DNA from: Aeromonas bestiarum
GTDB taxonomy: Bacteria; Pseudomonadota; Gammaproteobacteria; Enterobacterales; Aeromonadaceae
NCBI RefSeq assembly: GCF_000819745.1
Contig: NZ_CDDA01000030.1
Span: forward strand, 1 to 39,183
Direction of reading: 5' to 3'
DNA: 39,183 nucleotides
Program-made: the position numbers and the translations under genes
The notes under the pieces: model-generated
The model's input: only the letters and a program-made list of their open reading frames with translations
Told to the model about the DNA's origin: nothing
Databases searched by the model: none
Shown here: positions 1 to 9,120 of the stretch, one piece after another
Position numbering within the stretch: the stretch's first letter is position 1
Layout of the letters: each line of letters begins with the position of its first letter

Positions 1-290
1 TGGGACATAGCCTTTTTTTATGGCCATTGTTCACAGCCAGCACACCCGCCCGCAACCAGCCCTCTCCATGGTCCCTTGAGCCAGCAGGTGAGTGCTGAGC
101 AGGCGGCCCTATGAGGCGATGGCCAGAGTAGCGCTCATCCTCCCAGTCACGGCGCTGACCGGCTTGAAGGCTGGGGTAAGGGCGGCTCGGCGGAGGCATG
201 GCTTGCCCCTGAGCCTGCCGACCGAGAAGGTGCGTCCCCTTGGCCACCTGTGGCTTGCTTATTTTTCACACCGGGGATAAGGTGAATACC
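1..290. other. Window edge; no gene recognised
   Basis: I see no convincing gene in this stretch. The open frames crossing it have arginine-rich, low-complexity translations without a recognisable family, and none has a good ribosome binding site. The right-hand part must hold the promoter of the TetR-type gene that follows, because its operator sits at 295-314. A short T-run at 13-19 may be the tail of a terminator belonging to a gene outside the window. Confidence 0.4.
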
Positions 291-294
291 ACAA

Positions 295-314
295 ATGAAC
301 GAACGTTCGCTCAT
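295..314. promoter_or_regulatory. Palindromic operator of the TetR-type regulator
   Basis: The two half-sites are ATGAACGAAC and GTTCGCTCAT. They form a 20-bp inverted repeat with one mismatched pair (299/310). TetR-family repressors commonly bind palindromes of this size, with the same GAACGTTC-like centre, next to their own genes. The site lies 32-51 bp before the chosen ATG, so autorepression is the natural inference. Its position also argues against the in-frame ATG at 295 being the real start, since that ATG is part of the operator. Confidence 0.7.
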
Positions 315-345
315 AAGACTTGGACCAGCAGAGGGGAAACCGGCC

Positions 346-939
346 ATGTCCATCAATCACAACCGCCTGGAGCAGCGGCGGGAGCAGATCATCCAGGCCG
401 CCCTCGGCTGCTTCATCGAGCGGGGCTTCCACCAGACCGGGATGCGCGACATAGCCGCCGCCGCCGGGGTGAGTCTGGGCAACCTCTACAACCACTTCGC
501 CCGCAAGGAGGAGCTGATCGCCCTGATCGCCTCGCTGGAGGCGGCCGAGCTGCAACCCCTGCTGGATGAGCTGACCCGGGGACCGGCCCGCGCGGCGCTG
601 GACCGCTTCGCCGCCGGCTACCTGGCCTGGTCGCTGACCCCGGAGAACCTGCTGCTCGGTACCGAGATCCTGGCCGAGCTGACCCGCCACCCCGAGATGG
701 CGGCCACCTTTGCCAGCAACCAGCGCCAGCTGTGTGATGCCCTGGCTGCTGCGGTGCGCCGTGGCCAGCAGGCGGGGGAGCTGGCTGCCCGCCTGGTGCC
801 GGATCTCACGGCCCAGCTGCTGCTGGATGCACTGGAGGGGCAGGCCCTGCGCCACGCCCTGGCCCTGCACCCGGAGCAGGCGCCGGTCGAACAACGACTG
901 CCCCAGCTGCTGGACTTGCTGCTGGGCCCGGCCAGCTGA
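346..939 (+). CDS. TetR/AcrR family transcriptional regulator
   Basis: This encodes a 197-residue one-component repressor. The N-terminal TetR DNA-binding domain spans about residues 9-58, with the helix-turn-helix around residues 32-51 ending in the family-typical LYNHF segment. The C-terminal two thirds are helical and variable, as expected for ligand binding; the ligand cannot be read from the sequence. I chose the ATG at 346 because it follows a purine-rich GAGGGGAAA binding site and matches normal family length. An upstream in-frame ATG at 295 lies inside the operator. The next gene starts 21 bp after the stop on the same strand, so the pair is probably co-transcribed and the membrane protein is the likely regulated target. 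Confidence 0.88.
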   Translation: MSINHNRLEQRREQIIQAALGCFIERGFHQTGMRDIAAAAGVSLGNLYNHFARKEELIALIASLEAAELQPLLDELTRGPARAALDRFAAGYLAWSLTPENLLLGTEILAELTRHPEMAATFASNQRQLCDALAAAVRRGQQAGELAARLVPDLTAQLLLDALEGQALRHALALHPEQAPVEQRLPQLLDLLLGPAS

Positions 940-960
940 TCCCCCCAAGGAGTCGCCATC

Positions 961-2007
961 ATGACCTCCCCGCTCAATCGACTGGAAGGACTGGATCTGG
1001 CCCGCGCCCTGGCCCTGCTCGGCATGGTGCTGGTGAACTTTCGCATCGCCATGGGGGTGCTGACGGGCGGGCCTGACTGGCTCAAAGCCCTGCTGGATGC
1101 GCTGGAGGGGCGCTCCGCCGCCAGCTTCGTGGTGTTAGCAGGCATAGGCCTGGGTCTGTCGACCCGCAAGCTGAGCTGGCCGGCAGCCATGCGCCACACA
1201 GCCAGGCGGGCTCTGTTCCTGCTGATCCTGGGGCTGCTCAACTACCTGGTGTTTCCGGCCGACATCATTCACTACTACGCAATCTACTTCCTGCTGGGGG
1301 CCTGCTGTCTACGGCTTCCCTCCCTCTGGCTGCTCGCCCTGATCCCCCTGCTGGCGGCGGGCTTCGTCAGCCTGCTATTTCACTTCAATTACGATCAGGG
1401 CTGGCAGTGGCACAGCTTCAGCTATCCCGAGTTCTGGACCCTGCACGGCTTCGTCCGCAATCTGCTGTTCAATGGCTGGCACCCCGTGGTGCCCTGGCTG
1501 GGCTTTCTGCTCTACGGCCTCTGGTTGAGCCGCCAGACCCTCGCGACTGCAACCGTACAGCGCTGGCTGCTGGTCGGCGGTGTGGGTGCCATGGGGCTGG
1601 CCAAGGGGCTGTCGCTCTGGCTGCTGACACTGTTTCCCCAGCCTGAGCTGGCGCCTCTGCTGGCGACCCAGCCCATACCTCCGGCCCCGCTCTACCTGCT
1701 GTTTGGCATGGGAGCGGCCAGCACCCTGATCGCGCTCTGTCTCTGGCTCGGCCGTGCCCTGCCCCATGCGCGCTGGTGGCGGGTCTGGCTGCCGGTCGGA
1801 CGGCAGACGCTGACCCTCTATATTGCCCACATCATGATCGGCATGGGCGTGCTGGAAGCGCTGGGCTGGCTGCAGGGGCAGGATCTGCCCGAGGTGGTGC
1901 TGGCCGCCGCCCTCTTCGCCCTGGCGGCACTGCTGTTTGCCAACTTGTGGAATAAGCACTTCGATCGAGGCCTTTTGGAGGGGGTGATGCGCCGGCTGTG
2001 CGGCTGA
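961..2007 (+). CDS. DUF418/YeiB-type multipass inner-membrane protein
   Basis: This 348-residue protein is almost entirely hydrophobic, with roughly eight to ten membrane segments. The N-terminus (RLEGLDLARALALLGMVLVN) resembles the opening of YeiB-like and acyltransferase-like membrane proteins. The C-terminal third has the DUF418 signature: a GRQTLTLYIAHIMIG stretch followed by an LW...FDRGLLEG ending. The family is loosely linked to transfer of acyl groups across the membrane, but the substrate is unknown. It sits directly behind the TetR gene and begins after an AAGGAG site. Assignment to DUF418 is from the C-terminal motif; the biochemical role is not shown here. Confidence 0.75.
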   Translation: MTSPLNRLEGLDLARALALLGMVLVNFRIAMGVLTGGPDWLKALLDALEGRSAASFVVLAGIGLGLSTRKLSWPAAMRHTARRALFLLILGLLNYLVFPADIIHYYAIYFLLGACCLRLPSLWLLALIPLLAAGFVSLLFHFNYDQGWQWHSFSYPEFWTLHGFVRNLLFNGWHPVVPWLGFLLYGLWLSRQTLATATVQRWLLVGGVGAMGLAKGLSLWLLTLFPQPELAPLLATQPIPPAPLYLLFGMGAASTLIALCLWLGRALPHARWWRVWLPVGRQTLTLYIAHIMIGMGVLEALGWLQGQDLPEVVLAAALFALAALLFANLWNKHFDRGLLEGVMRRLCG

Positions 2008-2148
2008 AGGAGCTGAGTGGAAAACTGAAAGTGGGTTACAAAATAATTGATTCATTGGTGATTAATGACATAAAGCGAAGGACTCATCGTCCTGACTCGC
2101 TGATTTGGGGTCACTGAAATCGCCCCATTTGAATACAAATAATGTATT

Positions 2149-2164
2149 TGTGACCCAAATCACA
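2149..2164. promoter_or_regulatory. CRP site 1 upstream of mtlA
   Basis: The sequence is TGTGA-CCCAAA-TCACA, an exact match to both half-sites of the CRP consensus TGTGA-N6-TCACA. It is the most upstream of three such sites before mtlA. The E. coli mtl promoter is known to carry several CRP sites, so catabolite control is expected here. Confidence 0.8.
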
Positions 2165-2193
2165 TTGACAGCTAGTTTGCGCAAACCACATAA

Positions 2194-2209
2194 GGTGATC
2201 TTGCTCACA
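2194..2209. promoter_or_regulatory. CRP site 2 upstream of mtlA
   Basis: The sequence is GGTGA-TCTTGC-TCACA, which matches 9 of 10 positions of the CRP half-sites. Its centre is 45 bp downstream of site 1, close to four helical turns. Confidence 0.72.
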
Positions 2210-2266
2210 TTAAATCTATGTACTTAGCAGGAAAGATCGAAATGTAGCCAAACTACAGCGCCTGAA

Positions 2267-2282
2267 TGTGATCTACGTCACC
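2267..2282. promoter_or_regulatory. CRP site 3 upstream of mtlA
   Basis: The sequence is TGTGA-TCTACG-TCACC, which matches 9 of 10 half-site positions. It is the site nearest to mtlA, centred 73 bp after site 2. A weak -10-like TATTTG at 2307-2312 would put the site near -44, roughly the place for CRP to contact polymerase. That promoter call is tentative, and the resulting mtlA leader would be about 140 nt. Confidence 0.65.
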
Positions 2283-2462
2283 ATGAAGGGAGGGGGGTGG
2301 CCTGGGTATTTGAGAGGTGGGTCACAAGACACCCCGTTTTCAGCCTAATTTGATCACAAGCTGGTAGATTGAAGTTGCTTAGACGACTGGGATGGGGGTT
2401 CGGCAAAACCCGTCATCCCGACTACCACTTTTAATCAAACAGGCTTAAAACGGGGTCCCGAC

Positions 2463-4385
2463 ATGTTATCACCGGATACCAAAGTCAAGATACAGAATTT
2501 TGGACGCTTCCTGTCCAATATGGTCATGCCCAACATAGGCGCCTTCATCGCCTGGGGCTTCATTACCGCACTCTTCATCCCCACCGGCTGGCTGCCAAGC
2601 GAAACCTTGGCCAAGCTGGTCGGCCCCATGATCACCTACCTGCTGCCACTGCTGATTGGCTATACCGGCGGCAAGCTGATGGGCGGTGAACGGGGCGGCG
2701 TGGTCGGTGCCATCACCACCATGGGCGTCATAGTAGGGACCGACATCCCCATGTTCATGGGTGCCATGATGGTCGGCCCGCTGGGTGGCTGGGCCATCAA
2801 GCGCTTCGACAAGGTGATGGAAGGACGCGTCAAAAGCGGCTTCGAGATGCTGGTCAACAACTTCTCCGCCGGCCTCATCGGCATGCTGCTGGCGATCCTT
2901 GCCTTCTTCGTGATCGGTCCCTTCGTCAAGGTACTCTCCGGCGTACTGGCCGGTGGCGTTGGCTTCCTGGTGGACAACAACCTGCTGCCGCTCACCTCCA
3001 TCTTCGTCGAGCCGGCCAAGATCCTGTTCCTCAACAACGCCATCAACCACGGCATCTTCTCGCCGCTGGGGATCCAGCAGGCGACCGAGCATGGCCGCTC
3101 CATCTTCTTCCTGATCGAAGCGAACCCAGGCCCGGGCATGGGCGTGCTGCTGGCCTACATGGTGTTCGGTCGCGGTGCCGCCAAGCAGTCCGCCGCCGGT
3201 GCCTCCATCATTCACTTCTTCGGTGGCATCCACGAGATCTACTTCCCCTACGTGCTGATGAACCCGCGCCTCATACTGGCGGTGATCGCCGGCGGCATGA
3301 CAGGGGTCTTCACCCTGACCCTGTTCAACGCAGGACTGGTCTCCCCCGCCTCGCCGGGCTCCATCTTCGCCGTGCTCCTGATGACGCCGAAAGCCTCCCT
3401 GATCGGGGTTGCTCTCTCCATCATCTGCTCGACCCTGGTCTCCTTCCTGGTCGCCGCCGTGTTCGTGCGCGCCCAGCAGCCTGAAGCCGACGAGGCCGAT
3501 GCCCTGGGTGAAGCCACTCGCAAGATGAAAGCCATGAAGGGTGCCAAACCCGAAACTGCGGCGGCCAAGAAGCCGGGCGGTGAACTGATGGCGGTGCGCA
3601 ATATCGTGGTTGCCTGCGATGCGGGCATGGGTTCCAGCGCCATGGGCGCCGGCATGCTGCGCAAGCGGGTGCAGGCCGCCGGGCTCGACATCAGCGTCAC
3701 CAACCGCGCCATCGATCAGCTCGACGATCAGGTGGACTGGGTCATCACCCACAAGGATCTGACCGAGCGGGCCCGTCGCCATGCGCCGAATGCCCACCAC
3801 ATCTCGCTCACCAACTTCCTCGACAACGGCCTCTATCAGGAGCTGGTGCAGAGCCTGACCCAGGCCGCCAACGATGACATCGCCCACCCGCAGCTGCTGG
3901 TGGCGGCCAATGACGACCACTACGAGCCGCAAGCCAGCGAAGTGTTCACCCTGAGTCGTCAGGACGTGCACCTGGGGCTCAAGGCCGACAACAAGGAGGC
4001 CGCCATCCGCGCTGCCGGCAAGCTGCTGGCGGAGCGGGGCTACGTGGCGCCCGACTACGTCAACGCCATGCTGGAGCGCGAGCAGCTGGTCTCCACCTAC
4101 CTCGGCGAATCCATCGCCGTGCCCCACGGCACCATAGCCGCCAAGGAGTTCGTGAAGCGTACCGGCATCGTCATCTGCCAGTATCCGGCAGGGGTCGCCT
4201 TTGGCGATGGCGCCGATGAAGTGGCACGCCTGGTGATCGGCATCGCCGCCCGCAACGACGAACACATGCAGGTGATAACCCGCCTGACCAATGCACTGGA
4301 TGAACCCGGTCTCATCGACCGGCTGGCCAGCACCCAGGATCCCCAGGAGTTTCTGGATCTGCTGGGTGCCGAACAGGCTGCGTAA
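2463..4385 (+). CDS. mtlA: PTS mannitol transporter, EIICBA
   Basis: This is the mannitol permease of the phosphotransferase system, which imports D-mannitol and releases mannitol 1-phosphate in the cytoplasm. Its 640 residues match the usual enterobacterial length. The order is the membrane IIC domain (about 1-335, with the conserved [10 protein letters not shown] loop around residues 255-264), a linker rich in Lys/Ala, IIB (about 376-470) and IIA (about 495-638). The phosphorylated IIB cysteine is Cys385 in the [13 protein letters not shown] loop, and the IIA histidine is His555 in AVPHGT. All three domains look intact. It is followed 37 bp later by mtlD. Three CRP-type sites lie upstream. 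Confidence 0.97.
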   Translation: MLSPDTKVKIQNFGRFLSNMVMPNIGAFIAWGFITALFIPTGWLPSETLAKLVGPMITYLLPLLIGYTGGKLMGGERGGVVGAITTMGVIVGTDIPMFMGAMMVGPLGGWAIKRFDKVMEGRVKSGFEMLVNNFSAGLIGMLLAILAFFVIGPFVKVLSGVLAGGVGFLVDNNLLPLTSIFVEPAKILFLNNAINHGIFSPLGIQQATEHGRSIFFLIEANPGPGMGVLLAYMVFGRGAAKQSAAGASIIHFFGGIHEIYFPYVLMNPRLILAVIAGGMTGVFTLTLFNAGLVSPASPGSIFAVLLMTPKASLIGVALSIICSTLVSFLVAAVFVRAQQPEADEADALGEATRKMKAMKGAKPETAAAKKPGGELMAVRNIVVACDAGMGSSAMGAGMLRKRVQAAGLDISVTNRAIDQLDDQVDWVITHKDLTERARRHAPNAHHISLTNFLDNGLYQELVQSLTQAANDDIAHPQLLVAANDDHYEPQASEVFTLSRQDVHLGLKADNKEAAIRAAGKLLAERGYVAPDYVNAMLEREQLVSTYLGESIAVPHGTIAAKEFVKRTGIVICQYPAGVAFGDGADEVARLVIGIAARNDEHMQVITRLTNALDEPGLIDRLASTQDPQEFLDLLGAEQAA

Positions 4386-4422
4386 TCGTCCTTCATCGTC
4401 TTTGGTTCAAGAGGTTAATATC

Positions 4423-5568
4423 ATGAAAACATTGCATTTTGGTGCCGGCAATATAGGTCGTGGCTTCATCGGAAAACTGCTGGCGGACGCCAGCCATCAG
4501 GTCACCTTCGCCGACGTAAACGAGACCCTGATCGATCAGCTCAACCACCGTCAGGAGTACAAGGTGCACGTGGTGGGGGCGGATCAGAAGCTGGACGTGG
4601 TGCGCAACGTGGCGGCGGTCAGCTCCGCCGGTCACGAGGTGATCGCCCGCATCATCACCGCCGATCTGGTCACCACAGCGGTCGGCCCCAATATCCTGGA
4701 CAAGATTGCCAGCACCCTGGCCAAGGGGCTGCAGGCCCGCTTCGATGCCGGCAACCTGAGCCCGCTCAACGTCATCGCCTGCGAGAACATGGTGCGCGGC
4801 ACCAGCCACCTCAAGCAGGAGGTACTCAAGTACCTGCCGGTCGCGTATCATGCCACGCTCGAATCCTGCGTTGGCTTCGTCGACTCGGCGGTGGATCGCA
4901 TAGTGCCACCGGCGGCGGCCAACGACGATCCGCTGGAAGTGACGGTGGAGAGCTTCAGCGAGTGGATCGTCGATCAGACCCAGTTCAAGGGCGAACTGCC
5001 CCAGGTGGCGGGCATGGAGCCCACCGACAACCTGATGGCCTTCGTCGAGCGCAAGCTGTTCACCCTCAACACCGGCCACATAGTCACCGCCTACCTCGGC
5101 AAGCTGCGGGGCTATCGCACCATACGCGAGGCGATTGAAGATCCTGTTATCCGCAGCAAGGTGCGCCGCGCCATGGAGGAGAGCGGAGCCGTGCTGGTGA
5201 AGCGCTACGGCTTCGATCCCCGTCTGCACGCCGCCTATATCGAGAAGATCCTCTCTCGCTTCGCCAACCCCTATCTGGTGGACGAGATTGACCGGGTCGG
5301 TCGTCAGCCGCTGCGCAAGCTGGCGGCGGGAGACCGGCTGGTGAAGCCGCTGCTCGGCACCCTGGAGTACGGCCTGCCCAGCGAACAGTTGCAGGAGGGG
5401 ATCGCCGCGGCGCTGCACTATTGCAACGCCGATGACCCCCAGGCGGTGGAGCTGCAGAGCCTGCTGGCGGATCTTGGCCCGGCCAAAGCGCTGGCACGCG
5501 TCACCGGACTGGATGAAGAGAGCGAGATCGTGCGTGCCATCGTCGCCCGTTACGACAGCTTGAAGTGA
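4423..5568 (+). CDS. mtlD: Mannitol-1-phosphate 5-dehydrogenase
   Basis: This enzyme oxidises mannitol 1-phosphate from MtlA to fructose 6-phosphate with NAD+. It has 381 residues, the usual size for the family. The N-terminus carries the dinucleotide-binding glycine pattern [13 protein letters not shown] (about residues 5-17). The central part has the polyol-dehydrogenase signature around [13 protein letters not shown], and the C-terminal helical domain is complete. I chose the ATG at 4423, behind an AGAGG site, rather than an upstream in-frame ATG that overlaps mtlA and adds unrelated residues. It lies between mtlA and mtlR in the common operon order. Confidence 0.97.
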   Translation: MKTLHFGAGNIGRGFIGKLLADASHQVTFADVNETLIDQLNHRQEYKVHVVGADQKLDVVRNVAAVSSAGHEVIARIITADLVTTAVGPNILDKIASTLAKGLQARFDAGNLSPLNVIACENMVRGTSHLKQEVLKYLPVAYHATLESCVGFVDSAVDRIVPPAAANDDPLEVTVESFSEWIVDQTQFKGELPQVAGMEPTDNLMAFVERKLFTLNTGHIVTAYLGKLRGYRTIREAIEDPVIRSKVRRAMEESGAVLVKRYGFDPRLHAAYIEKILSRFANPYLVDEIDRVGRQPLRKLAAGDRLVKPLLGTLEYGLPSEQLQEGIAAALHYCNADDPQAVELQSLLADLGPAKALARVTGLDEESEIVRAIVARYDSLK

Positions 5569-5649
5569 CCCTGATGGGGCATACTCATCGCCGGACAGCC
5601 GCCTCAACCGGTTGAATGGCATGGAAATTTGCCCCATATGATAAAAACC

Positions 5650-5672
5650 GGGAGAGAGGCACTCTCTCTCCC
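5650..5672 (+). terminator. Intercistronic hairpin between mtlD and mtlR
   Basis: The arms GGGAGAGAG and CTCTCTCCC form a perfect 9-bp stem with a 5-nt loop. There is no T-run on the plus strand; an A-rich run precedes the stem, so a U-tail exists only for antisense transcription. It could lower mtlR expression or protect the 3' end of mtlAD mRNA. That role is inferred. Confidence 0.45.
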
Positions 5673-5695
5673 AGTCAGCTGGACCCTAAGCACCT

Positions 5696-6217
5696 ATGAC
5701 CACACACCAGGAAGATGAAGTACTGGAACGACTGAACGAGCAGGATGGCCCCCGCGGCTTCTTTCTCGAAGTCGTGACCATCCTGGAAGAGGCGGTCGAC
5801 TCCCTGATGCGGCGCGCGTTCCGCCAGGAGGAGTATGCCGTCAAATACGCCATCGAACCCCTGCTCAACCAGAGCGGCCCCCTCGGCCAGCTGGAGGTGC
5901 GCCTCAAACTCATCTTCGCCCTCGGTCTCATCTCCCTCGAGCGCTATCAGGATCTGGAAGCCTACCTGAAGATCCGCGACTTTCTGGTGCGCGATCCCAA
6001 GGATTACCGCTTCAGCGACAAGCCGATCCGCGATCTGCTGAATCGTCTGCACGGTCTCAACCAGGGCAGCATGATGCCGCAGGATCCCCCGGCCAACGAG
6101 GAGGACTGGCCCTTCTACCAGATGCAGCTCAACCGGCTCGATCAGGTGGTGCGCTCGGCGCTGGTGCTGGCGGTGGCCGACTGCGTCACCGATCTCCACA
6201 AAGAGAGCCCCATCTAA
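5696..6217 (+). CDS. mtlR: Mannitol operon repressor MtlR
   Basis: This 173-residue cytoplasmic protein matches the MtlR family, which represses the mannitol operon in enterics. The recognisable core is the helical stretch from about residue 20 (RGFFLEVVTILEEAVDSL) through FALGLISLERYQDLEAYLKIR and the RDLLNRL segment. MtlR lacks a classical helix-turn-helix and is thought to act through other regulators. The protein is somewhat shorter than the E. coli one. It lies 127 bp after mtlD, with the hairpin at 5650-5672 between them. No terminator is obvious after it. Confidence 0.93.
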   Translation: MTTHQEDEVLERLNEQDGPRGFFLEVVTILEEAVDSLMRRAFRQEEYAVKYAIEPLLNQSGPLGQLEVRLKLIFALGLISLERYQDLEAYLKIRDFLVRDPKDYRFSDKPIRDLLNRLHGLNQGSMMPQDPPANEEDWPFYQMQLNRLDQVVRSALVLAVADCVTDLHKESPI

Positions 6218-6394
6218 TCCGGCTGGTGACGTCAGGTCAGCAGCCTCCCCTTGCCCACCCCCTTCTTCCCGACGGCCATGACGCCGGCTGTCGCGCTTAT
6301 CCCCGCCGCCCTTGCTCGCGCCGCCGCAGGGTGTCAATCTGGCCATCTTCCCCGCTACACTTCCCCCTAGTCCATTAGCTGAATCGAGGTCTGC

Positions 6395-8182
6395 ATGACT
6401 GCTCTCTCCCTGGCCGGGATCGCCCTGGTCTCAGTGCTGGCCCAGTGGCTCGCCTGGTCGCTGCGAGTACCCGCCATCCTGTTTTTGCTGCTCACCGGCT
6501 TGACCCTGGGCCCGGTCAGCGGCCTGCTCGACCCCGATGCCCTGCTCGGCGACCTGCTGTTTCCGCTGGTTTCCCTCTCGGTGGCCATCATTCTGTTTGA
6601 AGGGGCCCTGACCCTGCATCTGGCCGAACTCAAGGGAATAGGCAAGGTGGTGCGCAACCTCTGCTCGGTGGGCATGCTGGCCAGTTTCGCCGTCATCGGC
6701 AGCGCCAGCTACTTTCTGCTGGGGCTGGACTGGCGGGTCGCCATGGTGCTCGGTGCCGTGCTGGTGGTGACGGGGCCGACCGTGGTCGCCCCCATGCTCA
6801 ACGTGATCCGCCCCACCCGGGAGGTGGACCGCATACTGCGCTGGGAAGGGATAGTCATAGACCCCATCGGTGCCCTGTTTGCGGTGCTGGTGTTCGAGGC
6901 GGTGCGCCTCGGCAGCCAGGGGGATCTCATCGGCCACACCCTGCTGGCACTGGCAAAAACGGTGGGGGTCGGCTCCTTCATCGGGGTGGCCGCCGGCTGG
7001 CTTACCACACTGCTTATTCGCAAGGACTGGCTGCCGGTCAGCCTGCACAAGTTCGGGGTGCTGGCGCTGGTACTGGTCACCTTCAGCCTCTCCAACTGGC
7101 TCAGCCACGAATCCGGCCTGTTGGCGGTCACCGTGTTCGGCATCTGGCTCGCCAATCAGGAGGGGCTGGATCTGGAAGAGGTGCTGGCCTTCAAGGAGGA
7201 TCTCGCCGTCATCCTTATCTCCTCCCTGTTCATCCTGCTGGCGGCCCGCCTCGATCTGGCCCAGCTCTGGCAGCTCGGTCCCATGGTGCTGGCGCTGTTG
7301 TGCGTGGTGCAGTTCGTGGCGCGCCCGCTCTGCATCCTGGTCTCCACCTGGGGCTCGGATCTCTCCTGGCGAGCCCGCGCCCTGCTCAGCTGGATAGCGC
7401 CGCGGGGCATAGTAGCGGCGGCGGTCAGCGCCTCCTTCGCCATCAGCCTGCATCAGGCCGATATTCCCGATGCAGACAAGCTGGTGCCCCTGGTGTTCGC
7501 GGTGATCATCTCCACAGTGGTGCTGCAAAGCCTCACCTCGGCGCCGCTGGCGGGCCTGCTCAAGATGCGCCAGAGCGCACCCAACACCTGGCTCATCATA
7601 GGGGCCAACTCGGTGGCGCGGGCCATAGGCCGGGCGCTGGCGGAGCAGGGGGTGCCGGTGCAGCTCTGCGACCCGGCCTGGGAATTCTGCCGCCAGGCGC
7701 GCATGAGCAACCTGCCCTGCTACTTCGGCAATCCGCAGTCCGAACATGCCGAGCTGCACCTGCCGCTCACCAGCATCAGCACAGTGCTGGCGCTCTCCCC
7801 CAACCGTCACAACAACGCCCTCGGCGTGCTGCACTTCGCTCATCTGTACGGGGAGGAGAAGGTCTACTCCCTGCGCTCCAGCGAACAGCACGGCAAGGCG
7901 AACCGGGAGAGCGCCACCTTCCGCGCCCGCCAGAACCTGTTCGGTCCCGAGGTCAACTATGCCCGCCTGAGCGGCCTGCTGAGCCGGGGCGGCCAGATCA
8001 AGGCGACCCGCCTGAGCGAGGCGTTTGACTGGGCGCAATACCAGGCGGCCAATCCCGGTGCCATCCCGCTGTTCGTGCTGGATAGCAAGGCCAGGCCCCG
8101 CATAGTCACAGGCCCTGTCACGCCGCTGGCGGGGGAGCTGCTGATCGCCCTGCAACCGCCGAAGGAGACAGCCAGCTCATGA
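6395..8182 (+). CDS. CPA1-family Na+(K+)/H+ antiporter (NhaP type)
   Basis: The 595 residues form an N-terminal exchanger domain (about 1-395, some 12 membrane helices) and a cytoplasmic tail. Family marks are the LFEGALTL segment near residue 70, the VVTGPTVVAPML segment near residue 127 and EGIVIDPIGA near residue 154. The last two carry the polar and acidic residues that bind cations. The tail begins with NTWLIIGANSVARAIGRAL, a degenerate Rossmann/TrkA-N-like nucleotide-binding fold, suggesting gating by a nucleotide. The ion preference cannot be read from the sequence. The gene overlaps the following J-domain gene by 4 bp (ATGA), so translation is likely coupled. Confidence 0.88.
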   Translation: MTALSLAGIALVSVLAQWLAWSLRVPAILFLLLTGLTLGPVSGLLDPDALLGDLLFPLVSLSVAIILFEGALTLHLAELKGIGKVVRNLCSVGMLASFAVIGSASYFLLGLDWRVAMVLGAVLVVTGPTVVAPMLNVIRPTREVDRILRWEGIVIDPIGALFAVLVFEAVRLGSQGDLIGHTLLALAKTVGVGSFIGVAAGWLTTLLIRKDWLPVSLHKFGVLALVLVTFSLSNWLSHESGLLAVTVFGIWLANQEGLDLEEVLAFKEDLAVILISSLFILLAARLDLAQLWQLGPMVLALLCVVQFVARPLCILVSTWGSDLSWRARALLSWIAPRGIVAAAVSASFAISLHQADIPDADKLVPLVFAVIISTVVLQSLTSAPLAGLLKMRQSAPNTWLIIGANSVARAIGRALAEQGVPVQLCDPAWEFCRQARMSNLPCYFGNPQSEHAELHLPLTSISTVLALSPNRHNNALGVLHFAHLYGEEKVYSLRSSEQHGKANRESATFRARQNLFGPEVNYARLSGLLSRGGQIKATRLSEAFDWAQYQAANPGAIPLFVLDSKARPRIVTGPVTPLAGELLIALQPPKETASS

Positions 8183-8763
8183 GCGAGACGTCGCACCACC
8201 ACAATCCGCTGCTCGCACCGCTGCTGGTCCTGCTGCAACAGGCCAGGGGCGGCTACAAGGTGCACGAGCTGCTGGCCGCCCTGCGCCGGCAGGGGGCGGT
8301 TCCGACGTTGGCGGAGGATGAGCAGCTGCAGCTGTTTCGGGTCAACTTCCTCATCATGAACGCCCTCTACCAGCTGCAGGCCGAGCTCCATGACGAGGGC
8401 TGGTGGCTGGTGATCAGCACCCTGGATATCCGGCTAGAGCCCCTTGCCGGGGCAACAGATACTCGCCAGAGGCTGGTCCTCGGCCAGCCGCTGCGCAGTT
8501 ACTACCTGGACTGGCGGGTGTTCTGGCAGACAGACAGGGAGGAGGTGGAGGCCCTGCTCACCCGTTTCTGGCTCGCTTATGACGGAACGGGGCACAGGGC
8601 GGAGGCGCTGGCCCTGTTCGAGCTGACCGCCGATGCCAGCCAGGAGACAGTGCGCCGCCGCTGGCGGGAGCTGGCGCTGCAACACCACCCGGATCGGGGT
8701 GGCGATGCCGAGACCTTCATCCGCATTCGCTGGGCCTGGGAGTGCCTGAACACAGCCAAATGA
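8179..8763 (+). CDS. DnaJ-related protein with C-terminal J domain
   Basis: The protein has 194 residues. The first 130 or so resemble the DnaJ-related N-terminal domain, starting with a helical segment that includes GYKVHELLAALR. The last 55 form a J domain with the HPD tripeptide at about residues 170-172, the feature that stimulates the ATPase of DnaK-type chaperones. The order is reversed relative to classical DnaJ, which carries the J domain first; this is usual for the DnaJ-related group. The start overlaps the antiporter stop. A link to antiporter folding is possible but only inferred from the coupling. Confidence 0.85.
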   Translation: MSETSHHHNPLLAPLLVLLQQARGGYKVHELLAALRRQGAVPTLAEDEQLQLFRVNFLIMNALYQLQAELHDEGWWLVISTLDIRLEPLAGATDTRQRLVLGQPLRSYYLDWRVFWQTDREEVEALLTRFWLAYDGTGHRAEALALFELTADASQETVRRRWRELALQHHPDRGGDAETFIRIRWAWECLNTAK

Positions 8764-8827
8764 GCCGGGCCGCCACCAGTCCCAGCCACTAGACTTGAAG
8801 AGGCGCCAAGAGTCACAGGAGGACGTC

Positions 8828-9076
8828 ATGACAGTCAGTGAACTTCGCCTGCTCTACCAACAGCAAGCCTTCAAGGAAGCCGAGATCCTGCAGGATGCCA
8901 TACTGCCGGGCTGGATCGTGGAGTTCAGGGGTCAGGATGGCAGATTGTACGAGCTGACAGACACCCTAGGTTGCCCCCGCTATTTCGGCTCGATCGAGGA
9001 GGCCCGCCAGCACGTGCATCTGGTGGCGGACTGCCCGATCCAAATCGAGCATCTCTACCGCTTCTTCGAACGCTGA
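8828..9076 (+). CDS. Unrecognised small protein, 82 residues
   Basis: I do not recognise this protein. It has 82 residues, no signal peptide and no membrane segment, and is rich in Glu, Gln and Arg. A central part (about 24-50) alternates hydrophobic and charged residues, suggesting a small beta sheet (GWIVEFRGQDGRLYELTD), flanked by helices. The ATG at 8828 follows an AGGAGG site at 8817-8822 and is preferred to an in-frame ATG 33 bp earlier. It lies 64 bp after the J-domain gene and directly before a strong terminator, so it may be the last gene of that unit. Confidence 0.75.
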   Translation: MTVSELRLLYQQQAFKEAEILQDAILPGWIVEFRGQDGRLYELTDTLGCPRYFGSIEEARQHVHLVADCPIQIEHLYRFFER

Positions 9077-9094
9077 GTGGCATTCAGGATCAAG

Positions 9095-9120
9095 AAAGGC
9101 TCCCGATGGAGCCTTTTCTC
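9095..9120. terminator. Bidirectional rho-independent terminator
   Basis: The arms AAAGGCTCC and GGAGCCTTT form a perfect 9-bp stem with a 4-nt loop. TTTTCTC follows on the plus strand and TTTCTTG on the minus strand. It separates the small plus-strand gene from the convergent MscS-type gene and probably serves both. Confidence 0.85.

Noticed and set aside
92..280. 62-codon frame at the window start
   Set aside because: It has no ribosome site, an arginine-rich translation and no recognisable family.
2469..4265. 598-codon open frame on the minus strand
   Set aside because: It is a shadow of mtlA. Its translation is rich in Gly, His, Asp and Gln without family pattern, while the plus strand encodes a complete mannitol permease.
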